The notes beneath the pieces are model-generated. The model made no database searches, was not told the origin of the DNA, and saw only the letters and a list, made by a program, of their open reading frames with translations. Shown in pieces: positions 42,311 to 54,300 of a DNA stretch of 64,000 nucleotides (position 1 is the stretch's first letter; every line of letters begins with the position of its first letter). Where the stretch lies: assembly GCA_973895155.1 (NCBI GenBank), contig OZ316893.1, positions 20,460,001 to 20,524,000 on the forward strand, read 5' to 3'. Source of the DNA: Marsupella aquatica. Its lineage: Eukaryota > Marchantiophyta. The position numbers and the translations under genes were made by a program.

Positions 42311-44542
42311 TCATGCGTGCCAAGCAGAGGCTGCATATAGGGGTGTTTCTTGCCAAGCGAGGGTGAGACAGCCACTTCCTTCGTTTAATCGATACCCCTC
42401 ACACTGATAACTGCCAAGGAGTCTTTTGGCCTGCATGACCGTCGAATAACTGAGAGGTAATCCACTGAACCCAGCCCTCCGCAATCTGACCTTCCACTTG
42501 TCCAACTTTTCGTGCCTTTCCACTCTCTCCAATCCTTCGCAAGCGACAATATTTTTAATCTCAACTCCAAAGAGATGCTTCTCCAGAGTAACCCGTTCCA
42601 GGCCGAAATGCTGTGGGAGCGTGGAATCGAGGGAGTCGAACAACGCACAATAGTAGTGCAATGCCTGCACGAATCTTTCTTCCAGACGATTGCTGTTGTG
42701 ATTGGATTCCTGCTCGACAACAACCATCACTTTCGGAGCTAATAGTTTCACCATTTTGAGCACCTTGTCCATCACCAACGCTTGAGCAGCCTCTGCTTTT
42801 AGGGGCTTCGATGTTCCAATTGCTGGTCCTCCTCCGCCAGGTAAAGAACTCGTCCTCTCCCTATCCACAACTTCGCTTCGTACTTCCGAATTTCCAAGCT
42901 GTGGTCTGGCCACTTGAGTATCTTGACTGTCCTGAGTATTACCTTCAGAGACGACCGAGCTCGCTCCCTTGGGTGGAGATCCTGCGGAATTTTTCCGCGG
43001 CTGATGATCTTCGCCATCGCTGGCCTCTCTGCTTCTCTTCAGCCCCCTGCTGTCCCTCGGCTCGGCTGAAACAGCACCAGTAGCAGGGGCAACTGCAGCC
43101 ACATCTGACTTTTGCTCGCCGTTCTCCACTCGTTCAAATGTTCCTCCCCCTGTACTACGGAACACAGCCCTCGCCTTGCTGCCGTTAACAACACCATTGA
43201 CAATTTCTCCTTTGGGTACTTCCGGCTCTACGGCAGTAGCTCCACCAGCTGCTGGTTCGGGGCCTGTTGCATACCCTCCATTTGCGCGTTGTGGTTGCGG
43301 TTGCTCATCCTCTTCGTAAAGCAGTAAGTGCAACCGCATAACAGAGCTGACTGCCACAGCCTCTCCCGGCCTCACTTTCAGCATCTCAATAGTGACGTCA
43401 TCGAGCTTCGCGACCACGGGAAGAAACTGAAAGGGGATGTCAAGTCTATCTGCCTCTTCCGTGAGCCGCTGCCCCATCTGTTCCAGGACATCCTTTTTCT
43501 CACTAATGCCTGATATCTTGAGCAGCGGAGGGCCTCCAGGTCGAGCTCGCAAAGCTTGTAAGAGGGCGAGCCACTGAACGGCGTCCGCTGCCTGCAGATC
43601 GATGATGTGCACAATTCTCTCGCCTTCCATGGAATCCAAAATTGCCTGATTGATCGTCAGAAACGCAAACTTGAGGTACGGGCACATGTTGAAGAACACC
43701 TGCCGTGCAGATAGCACCTCCACCGTGGACGGATACTGTGTGGAATGGAGAGCTTTGAATACTCCCGGCCAGGACCTAGTGATGCGCGCTGCCAGACCCT
43801 CCATGAAGTACGACGCCACTCGCTGCATTGAATCCCCTGTCAAGGAAGCCAGAAATGAGAGCTGCTCCAGGCACAGGTTGGTGTATTCCATATTGCCATT
43901 GGCCACAGCATGCGCACAGGAGAGGAGGAGCTGAATGAGATAAAGGCCCCGCTCCTCGGACTTGAGTTCCTGCAGATTCGGGTGCTGGATTTGTTGTTGA
44001 AGGCCATGTCGTTGTTGTTGCTGATGTATTTGTTGTTGTTGATGCAGCTGGTGGACATTGCTGGCCTGATGTTGATGCTGAGGCTGCGGCTGCTGTTGCA
44101 CTTCCACCGTGGAAGACTGAGGGGACATGCCGGTCGGTGCTGCTGCTGCTGCTGACGACGGAGGAGACGCGGACGACCTTGTCGCTACTACATTAGAATG
44201 AGGGGGAGCCGAGGAGGTCGTCGACCAGGCGGATTCCCGGTTATTAAATTGGTTGTTGTGTTGGGGAGGCGCAGAAGAGGACTGATGCGAGAGGGAGGAA
44301 TGCGAGAGTCCGGAGGCGCCACCACCTGCAACTTCTGGTTCTTGTTTCATTCCTGGCATCTTCCCGGAACGAGAAGAGCCCAAGGACAGGGTGTCATCAA
44401 AAGAAGACTCCACGGTAGCGGCCCCTTCTCCTCCTCCACCTCCGCTGTCACCCCTGCCTGAACTTAATGCTGTTCGTTTGGCCCCCGCAACCGTCTTGCC
44501 GTTCTTCCTCTTCCTCCGCGAAGAAGTTGACGAGACTTGCAT
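42311..44542 (-). CDS. SCL3: SCL3-like GRAS transcriptional regulator
   Basis: Single exon; 743 residues from the ATG at 44542. The frame is open to 44827, but that extension encodes a (CT)n microsatellite and a poly-F run and looks like 5' UTR. Residues 1-195 are Ser/Gln/His-rich low complexity. GRAS domain: LHR1 from about 202 (LIQLLLSCAHAVANG, LEQLSFLASLTGDSMQRVAS), VHIID at 311-315 inside RIVHIIDLQAADAVQWLALL, LHR2 about 355-410. A 175-residue disordered insertion (about 411-585) follows, then PKVMVVVEQESNHN, the PFYRE region and the SAW end (SAWHA). Arabidopsis SCL3 has the same order of motifs but is much shorter (about 480 residues). SCL3 promotes gibberellin signalling by opposing DELLA in seed plants; whether that holds here is unknown. 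Confidence 0.92.
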   Translation of the reverse strand: MQVSSTSSRRKRKNGKTVAGAKRTALSSGRGDSGGGGGEGAATVESSFDDTLSLGSSRSGKMPGMKQEPEVAGGGASGLSHSSLSHQSSSAPPQHNNQFNNRESAWSTTSSAPPHSNVVATRSSASPPSSAAAAAPTGMSPQSSTVEVQQQPQPQHQHQASNVHQLHQQQQIHQQQQRHGLQQQIQHPNLQELKSEERGLYLIQLLLSCAHAVANGNMEYTNLCLEQLSFLASLTGDSMQRVASYFMEGLAARITRSWPGVFKALHSTQYPSTVEVLSARQVFFNMCPYLKFAFLTINQAILDSMEGERIVHIIDLQAADAVQWLALLQALRARPGGPPLLKISGISEKKDVLEQMGQRLTEEADRLDIPFQFLPVVAKLDDVTIEMLKVRPGEAVAVSSVMRLHLLLYEEDEQPQPQRANGGYATGPEPAAGGATAVEPEVPKGEIVNGVVNGSKARAVFRSTGGGTFERVENGEQKSDVAAVAPATGAVSAEPRDSRGLKRSREASDGEDHQPRKNSAGSPPKGASSVVSEGNTQDSQDTQVARPQLGNSEVRSEVVDRERTSSLPGGGGPAIGTSKPLKAEAAQALVMDKVLKMVKLLAPKVMVVVEQESNHNSNRLEERFVQALHYYCALFDSLDSTLPQHFGLERVTLEKHLFGVEIKNIVACEGLERVERHEKLDKWKVRLRRAGFSGLPLSYSTVMQAKRLLGSYQCEGYRLNEGSGCLTLAWQETPLYAASAWHA

Positions 44543-44727
44543 CAAAGGAGACGTTGTGGAACGCAGATGCTGTGTATAATTGCGCCCTTCGTTCCGTCCT
44601 TTCTTTCGTCCTCCTCCTGCTGTCCTAATAGTAACCCAACCAACAAAACAGACCGAAACATCAGAAGACCGTCCAGTCTGTGAGGTACATTTTCCTGACA
44701 GAAAAAAAAAAAAAAAGAGAATAGGCA

Positions 44728-44753
44728 TCTCTCTCTCTCTCTCTCTCTCTCTC
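44728..44753. repeat. (CT)n microsatellite in SCL3 leader
   Basis: 13 CT units just upstream of the chosen SCL3 start, preceded by a 15-A run at 44702-44716. Read on the minus strand it is a (GA)n leader tract. Confidence 0.9.
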
Positions 44754-45080
44754 AATTGAGTATCTCGTACGGAAAGGTTGCGACAGCTCTCTCGTCCAAT
44801 TGGTTTCCTATCAATCAAATAGTCCATTCTACATACAGTAAAGCCCGATACAATCCCAGGCGACAGTCAGTACAATACCAGGTGACTAGCCAGTGATTCT
44901 CAGTCTCAACGTCATCTGCATAGATAGAGCTCGATCGATGCCCCTCCGCATAAGCCTAAAGGGAATGCGCCCTGTGCCATTACCCCTCGCGGCAATAACA
45001 ATCTGCTCCTGCTCCCTACTCACAAAATTGCAGTATTTGTCCCAGTGATGTAACGGGCGGGAGGTCCCAACGCCCATAGG

Positions 45081-45081
<1 letters not shown>

Positions 45082-45129
<48 letters not shown>
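45082..45129. repeat. (CT)n(CG)n compound microsatellite
   Basis: About 16 CT units run directly into about 8 CG units. It lies in the presumed SCL3 promoter or leader. Confidence 0.9.
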
Positions 45130-48100
45130 CAGTCAATTTGCGGCCCTGGAATGTTTTCACACTAGCAAAGCCAGAGATCGCACGGTGCTTTGCAGATGAG
45201 ATTTTCAGTTTCGATATATGCCTTACCTGAGAGGTGGCTGGTTTACTTGACTTCACGTCACTTCACGTCACTTCCCTGCACTACTAGATCAATCAGTACA
45301 TAGCGCACATCTCGCCCAATACGACGGTCTTCTCTTCTCATGCCTTCGCTCGCTCGATTGCTCACCCCTCGCTCATACGTGTCTGCACCACGCAGTCACG
45401 TTGTCTTCTTGTCCGTCTCTTCTTCCTCCTCCGCTTCGTCCTCTTCCCGAGATTTCGTTTTATCTCCAACAACGCAACTTGTTGCCCAGCCCGTCCGTCC
45501 TTCGCGCCCCCCTACCTAAAATACCGTCCGCAATCGCAATCACTGCAATCGAGACCTGGAACGCAATTAGACCTCTACGGTACGGTACGACTTTAGCGCA
45601 CTGGCTGTGTGACTCCACGAACCGGCGTGCAGCAGCAGCACTGCATCCATCACCAGACCAGTGCACTCATCATAAAACCAAAGAGCGAAGAGCTGTGGCG
45701 TAATCTGCATTTGCCACTCCTCCATCACCGTTGGTGCGATCCGGAGCCCGTTCAGTCGAGATACCCCGTCACGCACATGCCTGCTTGTCGATTCCGCAAG
45801 CTTTACCGTAAAAAGCCTCTCCAAGCGTTCGATTCATCGCCATAGTTTCTTCCTCCCAGCCTCTCTCTCACGCAGCTGCTTGTCGATTCTGATGAAAAAG
45901 CCGTCCACCTGGGAAGTATGGTGACAAGCGAAGAAGGACACTTCCGCACTTCACTCCAAACCGCACCCCGAGCCTCTACCCCGCCACAGCCACCAATGCG
46001 GACCTACGGCTTCCCCCTAACCGAGCCTGACCCGAGCCTACCGGTCCCTGCTTGTCCAGTCCTCGTGGTCAATGCTGCTCCGAGTTCCAAAACACACGCT
46101 TCGCATCGCGTTTCGCAGCGTCGTTTCGAGAGCCCTCCATCACACAGGACAGTCCAGCCTTTGGACCTTATGGCTCTGTCCCTTTGGCACCTTGCGGGCC
46201 CGTATTGTACCTCCATGACGTCCAGTACTTTATCGAGCCCGCTGGTCCGCGTTGGACCTTACGGCCCCGTCTGCACCTCATGGGCCTGGACCTTTTATGG
46301 CCCTGTCATTGGAACAGACCAGGACTGTACCTCCTTTTCACCTCTGAACAGGTTGGACCTTTTTGGGGGGACCTTTTTCCACGTACGTCCTTGTCGTCTT
46401 ATGAACCTTTGGAACTTTTCAGGGCCATATTTATTTATTTATTTATCTATGTACTTATATATTTATATACAATAAACAAATAATTATAGCCCTCTGAGAC
46501 GCTGGTTGTTTTATTTGACCTTCCTATCAGAGTTTTTTCAGTGGCCCAAACTTGCTAGATTCCTCTCTTCCAAGTCCGGGCCACTTTTGCCTTTTACTTG
46601 AAGGGGTATTTTTATAAATTTTAGACCGCAAAAGCCCCTTGGCAGGGAGAACAAGCGAGGCCAACGAGCCACAATGCCCACAGGGCGGCCAGGAAAAAGG
46701 GAGCCGTAAGAGAAGAGAACCCAAAAGGAACCAAGAGAACCACAACACAGAGCCCAGCAAGCTGCCCATCAACCCAGATTGGCCCAAACCCCAAATAGGG
46801 GAAGGGGGAGGGGGGGGGGCTACAACCATACTCCCCCAGGGCCACTTTTGCTTTTTGTTTTCCATGAGCAAGTTTCACACCTATATAGTCAGTGGGTTCC
46901 TGTAGCCATGTGGCATGTCAGTATTGGCTAGCCTTAACCCCCCTCAGCCCCCCTTGCCCGCTGCATTTTCCTGGGTAGAAATGAGGGCCAAAGTGTTGGG
47001 TTTTAGTGAGAGGAATGTGGAGTAATAATGACATATTCTTGCCCCTCCCCGGACCTGCAATTGTGCCCTGCAAGGGGTAAAGGGGAGAATCTCAATTAGA
47101 GAAGTCACAGGGGACCCAACCAAAGCTGTGTCCCAATAAATGCAGACACTGGAGAGTGTACTCTATCACTGCATACCATGATAAACTGAATTATTCTGTT
47201 TATATCAGTGAATGTTATTCATATTACATCATATAGGATGGTATGTTCAGCAATCTATTCCAAGTTTCTGGAAGGGCAGAACTGCGAATTTGTTGTTATC
47301 TGCTTCGCCCTAACAAAAATAATAATTTGAAAAATTGGTGTGGGTGCTAGAATTTGACATTCCAAAAATGGTGGAGAGAAAATTTGTGTGCCCTAGTGAA
47401 ATAATGTGTTAGTTCAAAATGCCGTAAAAACCTTCTTTATTTTTACATCCGCAAGGACATGCTTTAAAGTACATCTATGCCTCACTTGCACACTTAGTTA
47501 TTACGCTATATGTGGACAATTAGCTTATTGTACTGATACAGTGATAGATTTTCATCCCTAATTTTCCTTCTTTGTAGGGTTTTGGGGTTTGCATTTGCCC
47601 TCTTCTTGAGTTTGTCCTCTCTAGATACTTTTTACCTTTACTCCATTGTATTTTGTTTGGCACTTTTTAGTAAAACGGTCCTTTTATGGCTCAAGATTCA
47701 AGAATCAGATTGCCAAAAACTTTTAATGCCAACATGGTTTCTGGCCAGCACAAGCTGCTCTGCACGTTCAGCAAGTTTCCAGATGAGCTTTTTAAACCTG
47801 CAGGAAAACACGCATGACCTTTGCAGATAGGTGTAGTATCTTGAAATTGTCAGCAAACTTGTCAGCCGGGAATGGTGGGAAAAGCTTTTCCAGCCACTCG
47901 CATCGTTGCAAGCAAATGTACGATTAATATTTTGCAGTGGCCAATCATGAAGCTGATTACAAGCACTGTATAAAGCTCCGGTTCTGGGTTGCAATGCAGA
48001 CATACGCGTTTTAAACGATTCAGCCATTTAATTATTCCATCGTAATGTACAGATGCAGGACTTGGACCACAAGTAGACAAAAGGTTGTTCTAAGCATGCC

Positions 48101-48422
48101 ATGAGCAAAAAGGAGTACAGGCAATGAAATGAGAAGCACACCATCAACGCCTTCAAGATGTACATGAAAATGCAAAGGAGCTGAGCGCTCTACCTTAGTG
48201 GTAACTTGGTTTCTGATTCTGAATGGCCAAAAATAACTTTTATTTGCTTGCGGGCTTTCAGGGCGGTCTTAAAAATTCTTCCCAGCCAATTTTTTTTCTT
48301 CATCTACCTTTTCCTGTATTTGGCTTATAGCTACTGTAGCAAAACCACTATGCCTGTTTCAAGAAATAACACCATTTTTAGGGGGCATCTTAAGTCACAT
48401 TAAGTTTTCCAGGCTGTTGTGT
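45130..48422. other. Intergenic, no convincing gene
   Basis: 45.2-46.4 kb is GC-moderate with an open frame (45918-46475) lacking recognisable motifs. CACTTCACGT is repeated near 45245-45275. TTTA-type low complexity lies at 46425-46475. 46560-46860 is flanked by two GGGCCACTTTTGC copies and, on the minus strand, resembles a GC-rich retroelement tail, which I cannot name. 47-48.4 kb shows nothing. Confidence 0.5.
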
Positions 48423-48905
48423 CTACACTCATTACCGTAATTAATCTCACACACAGTATTTGGGAACAAAGGTTTTTGAAAGCTGTCACCATAATTAATG
48501 TGTGTGAGACTATATAAGAAGTGAGATTAAATACATGTTATTCTAAATTAGAGTAAGTGAGATTATTTTTGGTGGCACTCAATTAGTGTGTGATGAACAC
48601 ATATTATGTATATAGCTTATGAAAACTACAAATATTTCTAGTAGTAAGATATATTTGCACTGGCATATAAAATTAAAAATGAATGTCAATTAAAAGTCAG
48701 ATTTCATTAAAGTATGATGAAATGAAAACCAGGTTATAAATACAATCAAAATCAAATTAGAACGAATGACAATAGACTGAACTCTCTACTTCTACTAATA
48801 TTTATATTTTTTCAGATTTGTAGTCACACCCTTATTAGTGTGTGTGATACTATTTATGCAGGGAGACTATATAAGTTATGATACTAATTACGGTAAACAG
48901 TGTAG
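48423..48905. mobile_element. MITE-like element with CTACACT..TTACCGTAATTA termini
   Basis: The left end CTACACTCATTACCGTAATTA and the reverse complement of the right end agree at 19 of 21 positions. Inside, GTGTGTGAGACTATATAAG and GTGTGTGATACTAT recur near both ends. The 483 bp have no coding capacity. I see no clean target duplication, so the superfamily is open. Confidence 0.7.
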
Positions 48906-49157
48906 CATCTAATTTACTCCCCATTTTCTTAAACTGCACTTGGCCTCAATAATGGCTTTCTTAACAACGTACATGTGTGATGGACCCCCTGGCTGGAAAA
49001 ATTGATGGGATGGCCTTATGTGGTGCCTAATTGCGCATTTCCCTTTGTAATCCACCCTACACCTCATCATAGTCCATTGCATGCATCCCAACTGCCAACT
49101 GCCAACAACCCAGTCTACCATGCGGTTCCAAATAAGCTACCAACATATATGCTTTAA

Positions 49158-49510
49158 TGTTAGGCATCTTCTCTTGGTTCCACAGTAACTACTCTAACCA
49201 TCATTAGGCTAACCATAGTCAAGTGCTTGGTTAGGTTAGCCAGGCTGTGCACTTATACCCTAGCAAGACATTGTTAGTTATAGGAACTCAAGCTCATTGT
49301 TATAGAGTCAATGAGAGATAAAGAGAACTCTTTCTATGGAGACTTGGTATGACTAATGGGCTTAGAGTATAGTAAAGTTTGTGCATCTTCCTATGGATGT
49401 AACCTCAAGGAGATTAACTATGTATCTCTTGTGTCAATTATTTGTTCATTGGATGGTCACATGTGATGGTCACGTGTGCCTGCTCTCATGAGTACTAACC
49501 ATGCTCAGCA
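49158..49510 (+). repeat. Diverged solo LTR of the copia family, reverse orientation
   Basis: Starts TGTTAGGCATCTTCTCTTGG, contains GGAGACTTGGTATGAC and GGGCTTAGAGTATAGTAAAG (reverse complement of the LTR text near 1340), and ends ATGCTCAGCA. The flanks TTTAA (left) and TTAAA (right) agree at four of five bases. Same orientation as the older LTR at 1168-7515. Confidence 0.72.
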
Positions 49511-51402
49511 TTAAACACCTAATGAACTTTCTATACATATGAATTTGAATCACTATTTGAGACCCCATTGTTGGCTACTAGCCCTGTCGTTGGCCAAAAT
49601 TGCACTTCACTCCAAGTGAAACTAGTCCATAATTCATTGGGTAGCCCTGGGTCTGAAATTTACAAGTGTATAAAATGCCAGATATCTGGACCAGATATCA
49701 AAAACATTGAGATTGCATGTACATTGCATCAGGAACAAGGACCCCATTAGATAAGCTCACTTTGGAGCAATAGCAATTGGCATGGGATGACCGCCCACAA
49801 AATTTGTGCTATGCAACAATTTTGCCACTCCAATCCCGTGACCAGCAGCACAACTTTTTCACGTACAAGCAAGCTTCCCTTGCTCCAACTCCGCCCTCAC
49901 AGATCTTGTAACCCCACAGCCTACTTTGCCTTGAAGTTTCATTATAGAGCTATTCTTGCCCACTACACCAGTTCCAAGTCAGGATTTAGCAACATTTGGG
50001 CCTGTGAAGCAGCTAGTTCCTTCACCAAGAACATTAGGGAACATGTTATTGGACAGTCTCCTTCAAATCCATGCCTTGACTGTCAATGTGCAGCACATGT
50101 CTGTTAATGTGCTCAAAACCTCAACATTTGATGTGCAAAGGACCCAACAAAGGACCTATTTCCTTAGTTTGCAAAATAGTCAACATTGCCGCCCCCAACT
50201 CATCAATCCAACTACAAACAAACCAAATGTACTTTCAATTGTGCTTCAAGGAATCTGCAAACCTTACACACAAAACCTGGCCACCCACACTGTACCTACC
50301 AAGCTTTGTGCTCAAATGGCTCAACATCAAAAGATGGCCTTTTGAGCCACCACAAAAGGATCTATGAATCCTTCACACACAACACCCTAACCTCTGAGAT
50401 AGCACACTACAAAATCCCTAAACCTAGATAGCACAATAATCTATCCTACTACTCAGAATGGTGTGATGGGGGGTATTTTGCTTATTCCAAGAATCACCTC
50501 TTTCTTCTCTACTGGTTTTTAAAATTTCTCATAGCAAGAGGGGGCCATTTGGGGTCTTGATCACTTCTCATCTACGTCTCTCTGGTCCAAAGGTTTAGTA
50601 TATTTTATCATGCCTGGAGGGGGCCTTTTGTACATTCCCGCTATCATTCCTCATCCACTTCTTGTAGGCTTGCAAGTTTGGAATATTTTATTGTGGCAGG
50701 AAAGACCATTCAGATTGTCAATCTCATGTACCTCTCTTTGATTTGGAGGTTTAGGATATTTAATCCTGGCTGAAAGGGGGGCATTTTGCTCACTCCAGCA
50801 ATCACCTCTTTCTCATCCACTTCTCTCAAGTTTGCAGGTTGAACAAATCTCCTTGTGGCAGGAGGGAAATCAATAAGGAGCAACATTGCAAATTTTGAAT
50901 TGGGAGGGAGCCAGCAGAGACCAAAATTGCTTTGCTTCACGGGATTCTTGTTTGTACTTGAAGTGGAGCAAAAATGGCAGCGGACCAATTCTCACATACT
51001 AGCAAAGAAACCGTCAATTGCTCAGTTGCAAGTCGTTTATATACTTCACTTTGCCATTCATCCTTGGCAGATGTCAAGCTTAATTTAGTGTGGGATTTGA
51101 ACTAACACTACTATGTGAGATTTGTATAATGTTTGTCAAGGGCTCTTGTATAGCATTCAGTTTCTTTGTTGTGCATTTCACTCACTACTCTTTTGAGTAT
51201 AACTATACCATCATTGACTTATGAGTAAAATCCATCAGTCAATTGATATCATTCCTGACTTCATCTCAACAAGGTACCCAAGATGTCATGATAAACAAAT
51301 TTTTTCTTAAAATTTAAGAAATGAGGGAAAAATTGTCGCATCTGTACAATAAGGGTGCCATTCTTGGCGAGCTCAGCCAAGATTCCCCAACGTCTGTACA
51401 CT
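49511..51402. other. Intergenic with a degenerate ~100-bp repeat
   Basis: From about 50455 to 50840 a loose unit recurs about four times (GGGGGC-ATTTTG, ATCACCTCTTTCT-ATC-ACTTCT, TTTAGGATATTTA-T). Open frames at 49787-50431 show no family pattern. Confidence 0.5.
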
Positions 51403-52235
51403 ACCGCGCGTTAAATCTATACCGCGTTAATGCTCCCCAATCGTCTTGGGGCCCCGTACACTGCCCGTCCCAGTTCTCCATGCTGCTGCCCGCTCCGGCC
51501 CAAGTTTGCCAGAACATAAACTAAGACACTATCATTTTGTCACCCGCTCCGGCCCAATTAATATTGTGCCATCGACTTTAGGTTCATGTTTTGGCACCCT
51601 TCACTTTTTTTTGCTCGCTCCGGCCCGATCAACTTTGTGCCATCAACTTCTTCCTTGTGGAGTTGTGGGTTATGTTTTGGCAACATTTTTGTCCAGCAAA
51701 GTCATGCCCGGCTAGGGAGTCATGCTTGCTTCATAAGAGCGTCTAAGTGTTCAAGTACAGCCTAGTACTTTGGTTAAGAATCATGATTGACAGAGTCTTA
51801 ATTACTGTTCTGCCAAATGCTTCTTTTCTATGGAGTTGTGGTTCATGTTCTGGCAACACTTCTTTCCAATGGAGTAATCTTTGTTTCATAATAGAGTCTA
51901 TAAGTATTCAGGCAAAGCCTGGTACTTTGCATGAGAGTCATGATGAATGATAGAGTATTGGTTTATGTCGTGGCAAACTTGGGCTGGAGCAGGCAACAGT
52001 AATGGGGACTTGGGCCGGAGAGGGGGAACGCAAGTGAAGGGTGCCAAAACATAAACTCAAAGTTGATGACACAAAGTTAATCAAGCCAGGGCATGTGACA
52101 ATATGGTAGAGTTTTGGTTTATGTTCTGGCAAACTCGGGCCGGAGCGGGCAGCAACATCGGGGACTAGGACGGGCAGTGTACGGGGTCCCAACAAGACCG
52201 GGGAACATTAACACGGTGTAGATTTAACGTGCGGT
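51403..52235. mobile_element. Large fold-back element, inverted repeats ~280 bp
   Basis: The left arm (GCGCGTTAAATCTA, GGCCCCGTACACTGCCCGTC, GCCCGCTCCGGCCCAAGTTT, TTTTGGCACCCTTCACTT) is found in reverse complement in order in the right arm down to 52235. Arms are about 280 bp with moderate divergence around a ~270-bp centre. GCTCCGGCCC recurs within each arm. No protein is encoded. Confidence 0.8.
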
Positions 52236-52329
52236 CTGTAACTGCAAATGCACATTATGATAAATGAAGTACAAAGACAAACCCAACACCTGTGGAACAA
52301 AATCCTCTACTGCCCTTGGTCCTTCCAAT

Positions 52330-52655
52330 ACACACGCATCTTGAAACCTATAGACATGAACAATATTGTCTGCACTTCAGTGACATTGAAGCTTGGGCGG
52401 TGGTGTCCTGTGTTCCCTTGACGTGCAGTCTGTCTTTCCAGCACGGCTGAGCACAATTTCCAACTGTGCTATTTGCGGTTCTAGCATGGTTGACTCCAGT
52501 TTTCACAATATCTGCTTTTGGTAATAGTATCAAGCAAAAACCTTATAAAAACTATTAGAAGAACATCTGTTACTAAGTGTGGGGAGTCCAATCTCCATGA
52601 AACCGGGGTCATCATGGCAACTTTTCCAGCCAAGGGTCCATCCAACATATACCTC
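52330..52655. mobile_element. Partial copy of the MULE-like family
   Basis: The right end (AGGGTCCATCCAACATATACC) and the internal text GCTATTTGCGGTTC, ATAGTATCAAGCAAAAACC resemble 54080-54285. The left end is absent; the copy abuts the fold-back element. Confidence 0.45.
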
Positions 52656-53297
52656 CTTTCCCAAACCTTATAGTGTATAGTTAACTACTCTACCTTCCAG
52701 TATTGTGAGTGAAACAATTTGTAACTCTCACAATTTACCTCACTATTGACCTCCACATTTCCCGACAAGAGCTCTGCCCCCTCTTAAAAACAATTGAATG
52801 TAGCACCTTTTGGTTCCAATAGCCACGCACGACTGTAATACTCTGGCATTTTCTTGCACTAGAAGACTCTTATAAATGTCAAAATAAAGCTAGATATTCA
52901 CTCAACAATAGTAAGTTGTCGACGTCAATTATTACTTTCACATGTTGAGTTTACTGTACATTGACAGAGCTCGCCCTTGACATTAATATATCTAATAAAA
53001 ACTTATTGTTCTCTTTAGGAACAATTGTCGTTTCAAGATAATAATGTATTCAAAGAGAACAATAATTTATTTATCTTGTAAGAACATAATTATTAGATTA
53101 TTAAAAGAACAATAATTATAATATATTCTTACAAGATAACATCATATTCAAATTTCAGGATAACATGCTTTATATCTACAGTAGATACTTTATTGTGTTT
53201 TGGAACTGTGGTATGTACAGTTGTTTGCGCTGGGTGCAAAAATAGGGGTGGAATTATATATTTTTATCTTGAACTAGGTTAGGAGTGAAGTATTTGA
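52656..53297. other. AT-rich intergenic sequence with short palindromes
   Basis: TTATCTTGTAAGAA near 53072 pairs with TTCTTACAAGATAA near 53128, part of an AT-rich inverted repeat. GAACAAT words recur around it. No gene is seen. Confidence 0.5.
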
Positions 53298-53307
53298 CTA
53301 TTACAGC

Positions 53308-54290
53308 TTAGGTATATGCTTGATGGAATTCTTGCCAAAACAAATTTATATGACAGACCCCTAAGCTAGACTTCTGTTACAAACTAGCCCCCCAACCCCC
53401 CCCACCACAAAAATGTTATTACGAACTAGGTCCCCTACATAAGTTCCATACACATTGTTCTTACGTGGTGCCTAACCTGCTCGATAAACCGTATAATTCC
53501 CATCAAAATCCATCGCATGTCGCGTCATAGTCCATTGCGTGTATGTCTATGTTTGAAGACATGATGGATTATGTCTTCACATGATTATAGTGTTTTAGGG
53601 GATCCGCCACTACATGATAGCGGGTTGGTATAACATTTAGTTTGAACATTTAGTCTAGCTAGTTCTTGCAGGCTAGCAAAACTTCCCGTCATGATGTCTC
53701 CATGGTGTTTTTGTTTCACACTTTGACAATTTTTGAAAGTTGCAACAAGGAAAAATAGCCAAGAGTAAAAGATCTAGTTCCTTCCATATTTAGACAAATT
53801 TGGGGTCTAGATGTGAGAAGACAATACTTTATCCTTGTTGTCTTTGTTCCACACTTGGACAATTTTCGCGTTGCAATAGGGACCAAAGGTCAAAAGTAGA
53901 GGACTCATTCCATACTTAGACAAAAGTACAAAGAGATACATCAAAACATCATGCAAACCTTGTGCATAGGTTACATGAAGCAACCTAAAGAGGGACGATA
54001 TGATACAACTTCAAACCTAAAGACCTGGACCATAATTATTGTCTTCACTTAGGAACTTGCAGTTTGTGCGACAGCCGCCATAACTCCGCGGTTCCCCCAA
54101 TGGTGTAGTTTGTCTTCATCATGGTTTGACTTTAAACTTTACAATAACTCGTATTCGTGATATTATCAAGCTACAATTCCTTATAGGAACTTTACAAGAA
54201 CACGAGGGGGCCTAGTTTGTAACAAAAGTTTCATAAGGACCCATCACCTAAATTTCTTTTGGCAGGGGCCCCATCAAGCATATACATCGG
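53308..54290. mobile_element. Non-autonomous MULE-like element with ~10-bp target duplication
   Basis: The terminal inverted repeats of about 95 bp share GTATATGCTTGATGG, GCCAAAA-AAATTTA and TGTTACAAACTAG. The flanks CTATTACAGC (53298-53307) and CTATTACAAC (54291-54300) agree at nine of ten bases. Long terminal repeats with a 9-10-bp duplication are characteristic of Mutator-like elements. The 983 bp encode no transposase. Confidence 0.75.
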
Positions 54291-54300
54291 CTATTACAAC

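Noticed and set aside
42311-44827. Using the most upstream ATG for SCL3
   Set aside because: The added 95 residues are encoded by microsatellite and homopolymer sequence and have no GRAS-family counterpart.
45918-46475. 185-codon plus-strand frame
   Set aside because: No conserved motif, ends in AT-rich low complexity, and no supporting exon structure.
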